From: DATMQA01 sp035566895
GTDB lineage: Bacteria; Verrucomicrobiota; Verrucomicrobiia; Limisphaerales; UBA8199
DNA length: 56,614 nt
Assembly: GCA_035566895.1 (NCBI GenBank)
Contig: DATMQA010000008.1
Span: forward strand, 1 to 56,614
Direction: 5' to 3'
The notes beneath the pieces are model-generated. The model was given only the letters and a program-made list of their open reading frames with translations. It was not told the DNA's origin and searched no databases. Position 1 is the stretch's first letter, and every line of letters starts with the position of its first letter. Below, piece by piece: positions 17,996-25,803 of this stretch. The position numbers and the translations under genes were made by a program.

Positions 17996-18300
17996 AACGA
18001 TACGAAGGTTTGTTTATATTGGAAATCGCGGGCAAAGAAGAGGGTCTGAAGGACTCGATCGACAAGATCTCGGCGGAGATCACCACCCTCGGGGGCAAGG
18101 TCGAAACCGTGCAGAAGATGGACAAGCACGCGTTTGCAAGAGTGGCCAACAAGAAGCACGGGTCGGGGTTCTACGTTAATGTTATTTTTGAAGGCCAGCC
18201 GACATTACTGGATCAGTTGAAGCATCGTTTCGCGATGAACTCAGAGGTTTTCCGGGTCATCTTTACCAATGCCCCGGCGCCGAAACCAGTCAACGCATAA
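17992..18300 (+). CDS. rpsF: 30S ribosomal protein bS6
   Basis: 102 aa, GTG start overlapping the pth stop. The ferredoxin-like fold of bS6 is recognisable: KRYEGLFILEIAGKEEGL, then EITTLGGKVETVQKMDKHAF, a conserved GFYVNVIFEGQPTLLDQLK strand-helix and FRVIFTNAP near the end. It forms the bS6:bS18 heterodimer on the 30S platform. The usual neighbour rpsR (bS18) is missing from this cluster and must lie elsewhere. Confidence 0.92.
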   Translation: MKRYEGLFILEIAGKEEGLKDSIDKISAEITTLGGKVETVQKMDKHAFARVANKKHGSGFYVNVIFEGQPTLLDQLKHRFAMNSEVFRVIFTNAPAPKPVNA

Positions 18301-18323
18301 CCCGAAACAGAAAGGAATCTAGT

Positions 18324-18788
18324 ATGGCCAGTTTCAATAGAGTTATCATTGCCGGCAACCTTACCCGGGATCCGGAATTGCGCTACACCCCGAAAGGGAC
18401 CGCCGTGGCGCGCATCACGCTGGCGGTCAACCGCACTTACACGACGGAGACGGGCGAGAAGAAAGAGGAAGTGAGCTTTGTGGATGTGGATGCCTGGGCG
18501 CGCCAGGCGGAAGTCATTGCCCAATACATGAAGAAGGGCCGTCCGCTGCTGGTGGAAGGCCGGCTCAAACAGGACACGTGGGAAGACAAGAACACCCATC
18601 AAAAACAGAGCAAGCTCAAAGTCGTGCTGGAAGGCTTCACGTTCATCGATTCCCGAGGCGGCGACGGCGGGGCTGCCACGCAGTCTGCGCCCATCAAAGC
18701 CGCCGCCGCTCCGGCGTCTGCCGGCGCCGCGCCGGAGACGGCCGAACCGGCCGGTGCGCCGGCCGAAGAAGATGATGTTCCGTTTTAA
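18324..18788 (+). CDS. ssb: Single-stranded DNA-binding protein
   Basis: 154 aa. OB-fold: SFNRVIIAGNLTRDPELRYT, then WARQAEVIAQYMKKGRPLLV and the aromatic strand VVLEGFTFIDSRGG. An Ala/Pro-rich linker leads to the acidic tip EEDDVPF that recruits replication and repair partners. It sits between rpsF and rplI, the conserved rpsF-ssb-(rpsR)-rplI context, with a clear AAAGGAA upstream of the ATG. Confidence 0.95.
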   Translation: MASFNRVIIAGNLTRDPELRYTPKGTAVARITLAVNRTYTTETGEKKEEVSFVDVDAWARQAEVIAQYMKKGRPLLVEGRLKQDTWEDKNTHQKQSKLKVVLEGFTFIDSRGGDGGAATQSAPIKAAAAPASAGAAPETAEPAGAPAEEDDVPF

Positions 18789-18812
18789 ATAGAAAGAGTC
18801 CAGATCCTGGTT

Positions 18813-18833
18813 GCGCCAGCCGGTTGCTGGCGC
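18813..18833 (+). terminator. Hairpin between ssb and rplI
   Basis: Perfect 8-bp stem GCGCCAGC/GCTGGCGC with loop CGGTT. No T tract follows, so it is more likely a processing or attenuation hairpin than a strong terminator. Confidence 0.4.
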
Positions 18834-18845
18834 TCGCCGATCCGA

Positions 18846-18873
18846 TTCACGTTTCACGTTTCACGCATCACGT
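18846..18873. repeat. Heptamer tandem array (TTCACGT type) before rplI
   Basis: Four 7-bp units TTCACGT, TTCACGT, TTCACGC and ATCACGT end 4 nt before the rplI ATG, occupying the place where a ribosome binding site would normally be. Confidence 0.75.
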
Positions 18874-18877
18874 TCCC

Positions 18878-19603
18878 ATGGCAAAAACTGAAGTTATTCT
18901 CACACACAATATTGTGGGTCTGGGCGGCGAGTCCGACCAGGTCAGGGTGGCGGCCGGTTACGCCCGCAACTATCTCTTCCCGCAGGGCCTGGCGATTCCG
19001 CTCACCGGGGCCAACAAGCGCCGGCTCGAATCGCTCAAGCAGCGGCGCGCGGAACGCGAGGCGCACGAACTCAACACGATGACCGAACTGTCCAAGGGCA
19101 TCTCCAAGCTGACCTGCGTGATCACGGTCAAAACCGGCGAGGACGGCAAGATGTTCGGTACCGTGACCTCGGGCATGATCGCCGATCAGCTCAAGACCCA
19201 GTTTGAGATTACCCTGGACAAGAAAAAGATTCATCTCGAACCGATCCGCGCGCTGGGCGACCATGAAGTGGAATTGCGTCTGCATTCGGACGTGACCACA
19301 ACGCTCAAGGTGCGCGTCGAGAGCACGACGCCGCCGCCCGCGCCGATCGTGGCCCCAGGAGCCGAAGCCCGGAAAGAAGATGTCAGGACGGAGAAACGTG
19401 GTCGGCGGCCCGAAGGCGCCGGGGAGAGGCCTGGCAAGGAGGGTGAGAAGGCCCATGTGGGTGACAGAAAGGCGGCCCCAGCGCGAGGCGAGCGGCCTCC
19501 CCGAGGCGAGCGGCCTTCCAAAGGTGAGCGACCTGCGAAAGCGGAAACGGCTCAGAAATCTGAAAAGAAACCCACTCCTCAGTCGAAGAAACCTGCCGAA
19601 TAG
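18878..19603 (+). CDS. rplI: 50S ribosomal protein bL9 with long charged tail
   Basis: 241 aa from MAKTEVILTHNIVGLGGE; an in-frame ATG at 18824 would translate the heptamer array and is rejected. The N-domain has the bL9 signature GGESDQVRVAAGYARNYLFP, the connecting helix is Arg/Glu-rich, and the C-domain ends near residue 150 (HSDVTTTLKVRVEST). About 90 extra residues follow, rich in Arg, Lys, Glu, Gly and Pro with the repeat RGERPPRGERPSKGERPAK. The tail is probably disordered and RNA-binding; it is much longer than the usual ~150-residue protein. Confidence 0.92.
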   Translation: MAKTEVILTHNIVGLGGESDQVRVAAGYARNYLFPQGLAIPLTGANKRRLESLKQRRAEREAHELNTMTELSKGISKLTCVITVKTGEDGKMFGTVTSGMIADQLKTQFEITLDKKKIHLEPIRALGDHEVELRLHSDVTTTLKVRVESTTPPPAPIVAPGAEARKEDVRTEKRGRRPEGAGERPGKEGEKAHVGDRKAAPARGERPPRGERPSKGERPAKAETAQKSEKKPTPQSKKPAE

Positions 19604-19610
19604 GGCCGGT

Positions 19611-20549
19611 TTACCAATCTTTGAAGGGCTTGGAGTGGTCCACGGGTTTGCCCTCGGGTTTAACCGGCAGCATTTTCTCTTCGCCTTTTTGGGCATCGAG
19701 CAGTTGCCGGGCTTGTTGAGGCGTCATCTGGCCGGCGGCAGACGCTTCAGCCATTTCATTGGAGTTTTGCTCTGACTCGTCTTTTTTCTGCCTGGCGGCT
19801 TGGGCCTGCTGTTGCTGTTGTTGTTTATCCTTCTGCTCCTGGGATTGTTTGGCCGCCTGCTGCTGTTTTTGGTCCTCTTGCTTCTGACCTTGTTGGTTCT
19901 GTTGGGAGTTCTGCTGTTGCTGTTGTTGCTGCTGCTGGTTCTGCTGTTGTTGGTTTTCGTCCTTCTTTGACTGCTGGTTTTGCTGGTTTTGTTGTTGGTT
20001 CTGATTTTGGTTCTGCTGGTCTTTGTTATCTTTGTTGTCTTTGTTGTCTTTGTTCTGCTGGTTCTGTTGCTGTTGTTGCTGCTTGAGCTCTTCGAGCTTT
20101 TTCTTCACGAATTCCTGATTGAACTTCGCGTCGGCGTCCTGGGGGTTCAGTTTCAAACTGAGTCCATAATCTTTGAGCGCTTTTTCCCAGGCGCTGGTTC
20201 GCTGGTCCGGCTGCGGGCTCCGTTCGCCGAGGTTAAAAAGTGAGTTGCCCCGGTTGTAATAGCCCAGTTCCTGCAGCTTCAAATCCGGCGAATTGAGGGC
20301 CTGGTCGAACTGCTTGACGGCCTCGTTGAATTGGCCATCCCGGTAAGCGGCGGCGCCGGCGTTGAAGTGGAGACGCGGGTCATCGGCCTTCTTTTCGAGC
20401 AATTGCTCGTACTCTTTGAGGGCCTGCTCGAATTTGCCATCTTTGTACTGGCGCAGAGCGCTTGAGGGCGAAGCACTCGCCGAACCCAAGCAGAGCAACA
20501 AAATCGCAACCGACGAGAGCAGGGTGGTGATGCGCTTAATTATTTTCAT
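19611..20549 (-). CDS. BatC-like TPR protein with poly-Q/N tract
   Basis: 312 aa from MKIIKRITTLLSS; the extension above it overlaps batB out of frame and is rejected. A signal peptide (about residues 1-27) is followed by three TPR-like repeats (about 28-142: ALRQYKDGKFEQALKEYEQL, then LHFNAGAAAYRDGQFNEAV). Residues 154-252 are almost all Gln, Asn, Lys and Asp. A short conserved C-terminus (AAGQMTPQQARQLLDAQKGE, then SKPFKDW) resembles the end of BatC/aerotolerance TPR proteins. The start overlaps the batB stop (ATGA). It probably works with the two VWA proteins in the periplasm. Confidence 0.8.
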   Translation of the reverse strand: MKIIKRITTLLSSVAILLLCLGSASASPSSALRQYKDGKFEQALKEYEQLLEKKADDPRLHFNAGAAAYRDGQFNEAVKQFDQALNSPDLKLQELGYYNRGNSLFNLGERSPQPDQRTSAWEKALKDYGLSLKLNPQDADAKFNQEFVKKKLEELKQQQQQQNQQNKDNKDNKDNKDQQNQNQNQQQNQQNQQSKKDENQQQQNQQQQQQQQQNSQQNQQGQKQEDQKQQQAAKQSQEQKDKQQQQQQAQAARQKKDESEQNSNEMAEASAAGQMTPQQARQLLDAQKGEEKMLPVKPEGKPVDHSKPFKDW

Positions 20550-21610
20550 GGCGAAGCAGCGGCCAGGGGTTTCGGCAGGCGAGCTGACGCTGCCGGCACG
20601 GTTTTCAGTTCGCGTCTGCGCTCCGGGAAGAGCATCTCCGCAACCAGCAGCACAATCGCCGCCGCCAGCGGCCAATGATAGCGTTCGTGGTATTGTTTGA
20701 CGAGCTTCTCTTCGTGCTCGGATTTCGGAAGCTTTGCCAGCCCCTGGTCGTGCTGGTAAAGCGTATCAATCGTTTTAGCGCCCCGCAAGGGAAGGTAAAA
20801 CCCGCCGGTCTCGGTCGCGATTTCCCGCAACAGGTCCTCATTCAAGTGCGACTTCACGACATTGCCCTGTTCGTCGCGGACGTAATCGGTGTTTCCCTTC
20901 GGGTCCTTGAGGCGCAACAGTTCGCCTTCGGCAGTGCCGATCCCAATGGTGTAAATGCGCATGCCGGCGTCGGCGGCTTTCTTTGCCGCTTCGGCGGCGC
21001 CTGAATCGTGGTCCTCGCCATCAGTCATCAGCACCAGCACCTTGTGATTGTCTCCCTCTTTGAACGCCGTCAAGGCGATGTTGATCGCCTCGGCGATGGC
21101 CGTGCCACCCTGCGGAATTGTGTTCACGTCCAGCGTCTCGACGCTTTGGCGGAAGGCGGCGTCGTCAATGGTCAGTGGGCACTGGAGATACGCGCCGCCG
21201 GCAAAGGCGACCAGGCCGAGGCGGTCGGATTTGGCCTGCTGCATCAGGTCCAGGGCGGCCAGCTTCGCGCGTGCCAGCCGGTTGGGCGCGATGTCTTCGG
21301 CCAACATGCTCTTGGAGGTGTCAATGGCGACGACGATGTCCACGCCGGTCTGCTTCACCAATTCATAGCCATAGTGCGATTGCGGCCGCGCCAGTGCCAG
21401 AATCAGGCAGGTCACCGCCAGGGCGATGCCCCCAAATCGAATTTTGTTGCGCGCGGGCGAAAGGCCGGACAGCAGACCGGGCAGCAGACGCGCCTGGATG
21501 AATTGTGTCATGAGCGCCTGGTGCTGGCGCCACGACCACCAGAAAAAGACCACCAGCGCCGGCGGAAAGACCAGCAACAGCCAGAGAAGTTGGGGGTGGG
21601 CGAACGACAT
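20546..21610 (-). CDS. VWA-domain membrane protein, BatB-like
   Basis: 354 aa. Two N-terminal membrane helices (LLWLLLVFPPALVVFFWW and IALAVTCLILALA), a VWA domain with the metal-binding MIDAS motif DTSKS (VVAIDTSKSMLAEDI) and the distal TDGEDHDSG, then a C-terminal membrane helix (AAAIVLLVAEMLF). The layout matches BatB of the Bacteroides-type aerotolerance operon. It follows batA after a 138-bp repeat-filled spacer and overlaps the batC-like gene. The VWA domain probably faces the periplasm and binds partner proteins; the substrate of these systems is unclear. Confidence 0.85.
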   Translation of the reverse strand: MSFAHPQLLWLLLVFPPALVVFFWWSWRQHQALMTQFIQARLLPGLLSGLSPARNKIRFGGIALAVTCLILALARPQSHYGYELVKQTGVDIVVAIDTSKSMLAEDIAPNRLARAKLAALDLMQQAKSDRLGLVAFAGGAYLQCPLTIDDAAFRQSVETLDVNTIPQGGTAIAEAINIALTAFKEGDNHKVLVLMTDGEDHDSGAAEAAKKAADAGMRIYTIGIGTAEGELLRLKDPKGNTDYVRDEQGNVVKSHLNEDLLREIATETGGFYLPLRGAKTIDTLYQHDQGLAKLPKSEHEEKLVKQYHERYHWPLAAAIVLLVAEMLFPERRRELKTVPAASARLPKPLAAASP

Positions 21611-21621
21611 ACGCTAATTAC

Positions 21622-21663
21622 AAAGTCCAAGGTCCAAGGACTACAATCCACCGTCCACCGCTT
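21622..21663. repeat. Heptamer array in batA-batB spacer (AAGGTCC type)
   Basis: Six 7-bp units: AAAGTCC, AAGGTCC, AAGGACT, ACAATCC, ACCGTCC and ACCGCTT. It lies 11 nt upstream of the batB start. Confidence 0.7.
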
Positions 21664-21713
21664 AGCGCCCGCCAGCGGTTTCCCTCGGAGCACTGACTAC
21701 GGACCGCCAGCTC

Positions 21714-21748
21714 TGGACTTTGGACTTTGGACTTTGGACTTTGGACTA
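21714..21748. repeat. Heptamer array abutting the batA stop (TGGACTT type)
   Basis: Four exact copies of TGGACTT plus TGGACTA, 35 bp in all. The last base touches the batA stop codon (21749-21751). The opposite strand of this unit (AAGTCCA) resembles the units at 21622-21663, so the two arrays in one spacer face each other and could pair. Confidence 0.85.
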
Positions 21749-22747
21749 TCATGGCAGCCTTCTCCACGCCGTATGGCGCAACAGCACTTCCAATAACACC
21801 AGGCCGAGGCCCGGGGAAATGAGCCAGGCGAACAGCTCGCGGTGTCGCGCGTATTTGCTTATTTCTTTTTCGGTCTTTTCCAGTTTGTCGATTTCCGCAT
21901 AAATCGCCTGGAACCTTTCCGTGTTGTCCGCCCGATAATATTTACCACCGGTGCTATCGGCGATCTTTTGGAGCGTCTCTTCGTCAATATCCACCGGCTC
22001 CATCCGTTCGCCAACCCTGCGCCCGCCGAAAAACATGGGCATCGGCGCCATGCCCTTTTTGCCGACCCCAATGGTATAGACTTTGACGCCCAGGGCCTGC
22101 GCCGCCTCGGCCGCGGTGAGGGGCGCGATTTTGCCGGAGTTGTTCTGCCCGTCGGTCATCAGGATGGCAATCTTGCTTTTGGATTTTATTTCCCGCAAGC
22201 GGTTGACCGCCGTGCTGAGGGCCGAGCCAATCGCGGTGCGGTTCTCGTCAATGTCGCCGATCTGCAGCCGGTCGAGATTCTGCATCAGAAATTCGTGGTC
22301 GAGCGTCAAGGGCGTGCTGATAAAAGCCTGCGAGGCGAACACGACGAGCCCGATGCGGTCGTTGGGGCGTTTCTCGATGAATTTTTTCAAGACCGCTCGC
22401 GCCATGTTAAAACGGTTGACCCGCTGGCCGCGCAGCTCGAAGTCCTCGGAGATCATGCTGCCGGACATGTCGAGGGCGACCACGATATCGACGCCGCTGG
22501 CGGTGACTTTGGTTTCGCTTTTGGTGAGGCGCGGTTGAGCCAGGGCGAAAATGAACAGACCCAGTGCCAGCCACCTGAGTGCGGCCAGAAAACCGCCCGA
22601 TTTCGTCCGCGACAGGTTGAGAATCCCCCGGACTAACTGCACCGAAGAATAGACAAATGCCGGCGGCTCTCCCCGCTTGCCTTTCAGCCAGGCCAACAGC
22701 GGCAGCAGCAGCAGCAGCAGCAGAAAATATGGATGGGCGAAGGTCAT
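21749..22747 (-). CDS. VWA-domain membrane protein, BatA-like
   Basis: 332 aa. N-terminal helix (FLLLLLLLPLLAWLKG), second helix (WLALGLFIFALAQP), VWA domain with MIDAS DMSGS (VVALDMSGSMISEDF) and MTDGQNN, and a C-terminal helix (LISPGLGLVLLEVLL). Typical BatA length and order. The start overlaps the end of the DUF4381-like gene (ATGA-type overlap, 22744-22747). Together with MoxR and DUF58 it forms a chaperone/VWA system implicated in stress and aerotolerance in other bacteria. Confidence 0.85.
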   Translation of the reverse strand: MTFAHPYFLLLLLLLPLLAWLKGKRGEPPAFVYSSVQLVRGILNLSRTKSGGFLAALRWLALGLFIFALAQPRLTKSETKVTASGVDIVVALDMSGSMISEDFELRGQRVNRFNMARAVLKKFIEKRPNDRIGLVVFASQAFISTPLTLDHEFLMQNLDRLQIGDIDENRTAIGSALSTAVNRLREIKSKSKIAILMTDGQNNSGKIAPLTAAEAAQALGVKVYTIGVGKKGMAPMPMFFGGRRVGERMEPVDIDEETLQKIADSTGGKYYRADNTERFQAIYAEIDKLEKTEKEISKYARHRELFAWLISPGLGLVLLEVLLRHTAWRRLP

Positions 22748-23412
22748 GCGTAGCCGATACTGGATAGTGCGAAACTAGTTCGTGAATTCCGGAGTTCCGG
22801 CTGCTGGGTATCCGGGAGCGGCAGGGGTTCGCTCGGGTTTGTTCCAACCCCCTGCGACCCCCCGCCAGGAGCATCCCCCGGCGGCTGGTCGATGGGTTCC
22901 GTTTCCTCGACCAACCTCAGCGCGGCGCTATGCAGCTCGCGTAGCTCGGGCTCGCGGGGCTCGTACTTGGCAAACTTAACCAGATCGCAGCGTTTGAGGA
23001 ATTCGCCCAGGCTTTCCTTTTGGTCCGGCATGAGGAGGTCCGTTTCCTGGAGTTCGTAGAGGAACTCTTCCGTCGTGCGTTCGGGGGCGTGGAAGTTGAA
23101 GCGTTCCTCGAGGTACCAGCGGATAGTGTCCGAAACCGCGATGCAGAAAGCCTTGGGATCGCCGAGCAAGGCGAGAGCCTCCTCGAGTTTTTGTTTGGCG
23201 CGCACGTGCGGAGGAATAATCGGAACCGCAGGAACGAGGGCGCGCTGCCGCTGCCAATACTTCCAGGCCCAATACAACAGCGCCGCCAGGGCCAGCGCGC
23301 CCACCGCCCAGGCGGCCCAGGCCCAGCCGCTGGGAATTTCCACCGGCGGCTTGATGTCGCGCAGAGCGTTGGTGACGCCGGCAGACTGGAAGTTGAGGTT
23401 CGTGGCGCTCAT
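22744..23412 (-). CDS. DUF4381-like membrane protein of the Bat cluster
   Basis: About 222 aa from MSATNLNFQSAG; an upstream ATG at 23439 lies in heptamer repeats and is rejected. One membrane helix (WAVGALALAALLYWAWKYW) is followed by a helical cytoplasmic domain containing AVSDTIRWYLEERFNFHAPE and ERTTEEFLYELQETDLLMP, the pattern of the DUF4381/BatD-accessory family. The C-terminus is Pro/Gly-rich. Its position between DUF58 and batA supports a structural role in the same membrane complex. Confidence 0.75.
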   Translation of the reverse strand: MSATNLNFQSAGVTNALRDIKPPVEIPSGWAWAAWAVGALALAALLYWAWKYWQRQRALVPAVPIIPPHVRAKQKLEEALALLGDPKAFCIAVSDTIRWYLEERFNFHAPERTTEEFLYELQETDLLMPDQKESLGEFLKRCDLVKFAKYEPREPELRELHSAALRLVEETEPIDQPPGDAPGGGSQGVGTNPSEPLPLPDTQQPELRNSRTSFALSSIGYA

Positions 23413-23419
23413 CCGTGGG

Positions 23420-23475
23420 GCGTAAAACGTGGGGCGCAAAACGTAAAACGTAAAACGTGAAACGTGAAACCTGAG
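23420..23475. repeat. Heptamer array (ACGTAAA type), eight units
   Basis: Units GCGTAAA, ACGTGGG, GCGCAAA, ACGTAAA, ACGTAAA, ACGTGAA, ACGTGAA and ACCTGAG. The array sits directly upstream of the DUF4381-like start at 23412. Confidence 0.8.
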
Positions 23476-23499
23476 GGGAGATCAGCAATTAGTGCACCA

Positions 23500-23541
23500 T
23501 GGACCGTGGACTGTGGACCGTGGACTGTGGACTTTAGACTA
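23500..23541. repeat. Heptamer array overlapping the DUF58 stop (TGGACCG/TGGACTG)
   Basis: Six units TGGACCG, TGGACTG, TGGACCG, TGGACTG, TGGACTT and TAGACTA. The last unit contains the stop codon of the DUF58 gene (23539-23541 on the minus strand). Related in sequence to the array at 21714. Confidence 0.85.
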
Positions 23542-24495
23542 CCCACGGAGCCTCCTTTTCTCCCGGGTTTCGAAGAAGCGGCCCAGTTCGGCGGCATAAG
23601 GCTGGTCCGTGCGCAACTGAATCGCGTCAATGCCGGCGGAGCGAAATAGCCGGGCCAGCTCGGTCCGGGCGCGCGCCTGGCGTTCGGCGAAGGCGGCTCG
23701 TTTGCGCTGGTCCCCGGTATTGATTTCCACGATCTCTCCGGTCTCGGCGTCCTGGAGCACTAACCGGCCGAGCGCAGGGAGCTCCTGTTCATACGGATCG
23801 GCAATTTGAACGGCGACGACATCATGGCGACGGTTGGCGTGGCGCAGCATCGAATGCGAAGCCTGGGCGAGGGATTCCAGCAGCATCATCTGGGGCCGCA
23901 ACCGGCTGCTGCGCCCGTCCCCTTTGACGGCCGGCGACCCGATGAAATCCGAGATAATCGCCGCAATGGCCCGGTGCGGCGTCACGCGCAGGAGAAACTC
24001 CAACGCGCCATTTAAATCTGTCCCCTGGCGTTGCGGCTGGAAAAACAGCACTTCGCGAATGACGCGCAGCACGTGTTTTCGGCCTTTGCGGGGCGGAATG
24101 AATTTCTCGACTTCATCGCTGAACAGAATCAGGCCGACTTTGTCGTTGTTGCGAATGGCGGAGAACGCCAGCACGGACGCAATTTCGGCGGCCAACTCGC
24201 GCTTGGATTGCGCGTGCGAGCCGAAGATGCCCGACCCGCTCACATCGACCACCAGCATCAGGGTCAATTCGCGCTCTTCGACGAATTTCTTGACGAAGGG
24301 ATGGTTCATCCGCGCCGTGACGTTCCAGTCGATCGAACGCACTTCGTCGCCGGGCTGGTATTCGCGCACCTCCTCGAAATTCATCCCCTGGCCTTTGAAA
24401 ACGCTGTGGTACTGGCCCGCCAGCGTCTCGCTCACCAGCCGGTTGGTGCGCAGCTCAATTTGGCGAATCTTTTTGAGTATCTCCCGAGGAATCAT
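23539..24495 (-). CDS. DUF58 protein of the Bat cluster
   Basis: 318 aa, soluble. Family signature GDEVRSIDWNVTARMNHPFV followed by the VWA-like core LMLVVDVSGSGIFGS. The N-terminus IRQIELRTNRLVSETLAGQY is the usual DUF58 opening. DUF58 proteins are consistently encoded next to MoxR ATPases and are thought to be clients or adaptors linking MoxR to VWA proteins. Here it follows moxR by 79 bp containing a 7-bp array. Confidence 0.9.
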   Translation of the reverse strand: MIPREILKKIRQIELRTNRLVSETLAGQYHSVFKGQGMNFEEVREYQPGDEVRSIDWNVTARMNHPFVKKFVEERELTLMLVVDVSGSGIFGSHAQSKRELAAEIASVLAFSAIRNNDKVGLILFSDEVEKFIPPRKGRKHVLRVIREVLFFQPQRQGTDLNGALEFLLRVTPHRAIAAIISDFIGSPAVKGDGRSSRLRPQMMLLESLAQASHSMLRHANRRHDVVAVQIADPYEQELPALGRLVLQDAETGEIVEINTGDQRKRAAFAERQARARTELARLFRSAGIDAIQLRTDQPYAAELGRFFETREKRRLRG

Positions 24496-24497
24496 TC

Positions 24498-24525
24498 GAG
24501 TGCAGAGTGCAGAGTGCAGAGTGGG
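24498..24525. repeat. Heptamer array (GAGTGCA type)
   Basis: Three exact GAGTGCA units plus GAGTGGG begin 3 nt upstream of the DUF58 start codon (24493-24495, minus strand). Confidence 0.8.
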
Positions 24526-24574
24526 GAATCGAAAAAGCCGGCTTGCATGAGATCATGTTTCTCGGTTCCTAGCA

Positions 24575-25564
24575 TCACGGCACGGGCAATTCATCAAAAA
24601 TCTTCTGAATGACCGTCTCGCTGGTTTTTTCTTCCGCCTCGGCTTCGTAGGTGATGGCGACGCGGTGGCGGAGCACGTCCATACCGATGCTCTTGACGTC
24701 CTGGGGAGTGACGTAGCCGCGCCCGCGGAGGAACGCGTAGGCTTTTGCCGCCAACGTCAGCGAGATGGTGGCTCGCGGCGAGGCGCCCAGTTGGATGAAT
24801 TCCTTCACCTGGATTTTGTACGCCTCCGGTTCGCGCGTCGCGCAGACCAGATCGACGATGTAATCTTTTACCTTATCATCCACGTAAATGTCATTGATCA
24901 CCTCGCGCGCCTTCAGAATCTGCTGGGGCTCGACCACGGCCTGGGCTTCCGGTGTGCCGGAAGTGCGCGCCATCAGGTCGAGAATTTGCCGTTCTTCGGC
25001 GCGGGAAGGGTAGCCGATTTTGAGTTTGAGCATGAAGCGATCGACCTGCGCCTCCGGCAGTGGATACGTGCCTTCCTGTTCGATGGGATTTTGGGTGGCG
25101 AGGACAAGGAACGGTTCCTCGAGTTTGAAGGTCTGTTCGCCAATAGTGACCTGCTTTTCCTGCATGGCTTCCAGGAGCGCGCTTTGCACTTTGGCGGGCG
25201 CGCGGTTGATTTCATCGGCCAGCACCAGGTTGGCGAAGATGGGTCCTTTGCGGGTGGTAAAGGCGCCCGACTGGGGATTGTAGATTTGGGTGCCGATCAC
25301 GTCGGCCGGCAGCATGTCCGGGGTGAATTGCAGGCGCGAGAATCGCACCCTCAGGCATTTGGCCAGGGATTTGACCGAGAGCGTCTTGGCCAGGCCGGGG
25401 ACGCCTTCGAGCAACACGTGGCCGTTGGCGAGCAGGCCGACCGCCAGCCGCTCGACCAAATAAGCCTGGCCGACAATGATTTTGCCCAGTTCGTTAAATA
25501 GCGGGCGGACGAACGCCCCCGCTTCCTGCACAGCCTCGTTTATGGCAGTAATTCCAGTATTCAT
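24575..25564 (-). CDS. MoxR-family AAA+ ATPase
   Basis: 329 aa from MNTGITAINEAVQEAG; a longer start at 25621 adds an atypical stretch. Walker A GVPGLAKT, Walker B LVLADEINRAPAK, sensor 1 ATQNPIEQEGTYPLPEAQ, arginine-finger region DRFMLKLKIGYP, and the lid helix with GASPRATISL. MoxR ATPases act as chaperones for metal or cofactor insertion and for maturing VWA-containing complexes. First gene of the minus-strand cluster moxR-DUF58-DUF4381-batA-batB-batC. Confidence 0.95.
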   Translation of the reverse strand: MNTGITAINEAVQEAGAFVRPLFNELGKIIVGQAYLVERLAVGLLANGHVLLEGVPGLAKTLSVKSLAKCLRVRFSRLQFTPDMLPADVIGTQIYNPQSGAFTTRKGPIFANLVLADEINRAPAKVQSALLEAMQEKQVTIGEQTFKLEEPFLVLATQNPIEQEGTYPLPEAQVDRFMLKLKIGYPSRAEERQILDLMARTSGTPEAQAVVEPQQILKAREVINDIYVDDKVKDYIVDLVCATREPEAYKIQVKEFIQLGASPRATISLTLAAKAYAFLRGRGYVTPQDVKSIGMDVLRHRVAITYEAEAEEKTSETVIQKIFDELPVP

Positions 25565-25803
25565 TGATTTTGAAATCTTACTGTCCGATGGACAATTAGA
25601 CCAGAAAATGCGTTCAACCACCGTAATCGGTCGGTGACGGCAAGTCCGCGCTCCGTCCCGCCGCCACCTCAGATGAGAGTCAAAGCTCCGAGATGGCGGC
25701 GAGGGGGCAGGCTACCAGGGGTCACCTGCGCAAGAGGAGGCCCGCAGATAGCGCTGATTGGGGGCACGATACATCGCGGGGTCAAGAAGGTTTGGCTATT
25801 AAT

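Noticed and set aside
22690..22726. GCA/GCC-rich trinucleotide run as a separate repeat element
   Set aside because: It is the Leu-rich membrane helix of the BatA-like protein read on the opposite strand.
23420..23541. Short arrays considered as a CRISPR
   Set aside because: Units are 7 bp with no spacers and no cas genes. They are simple tandem repeats.
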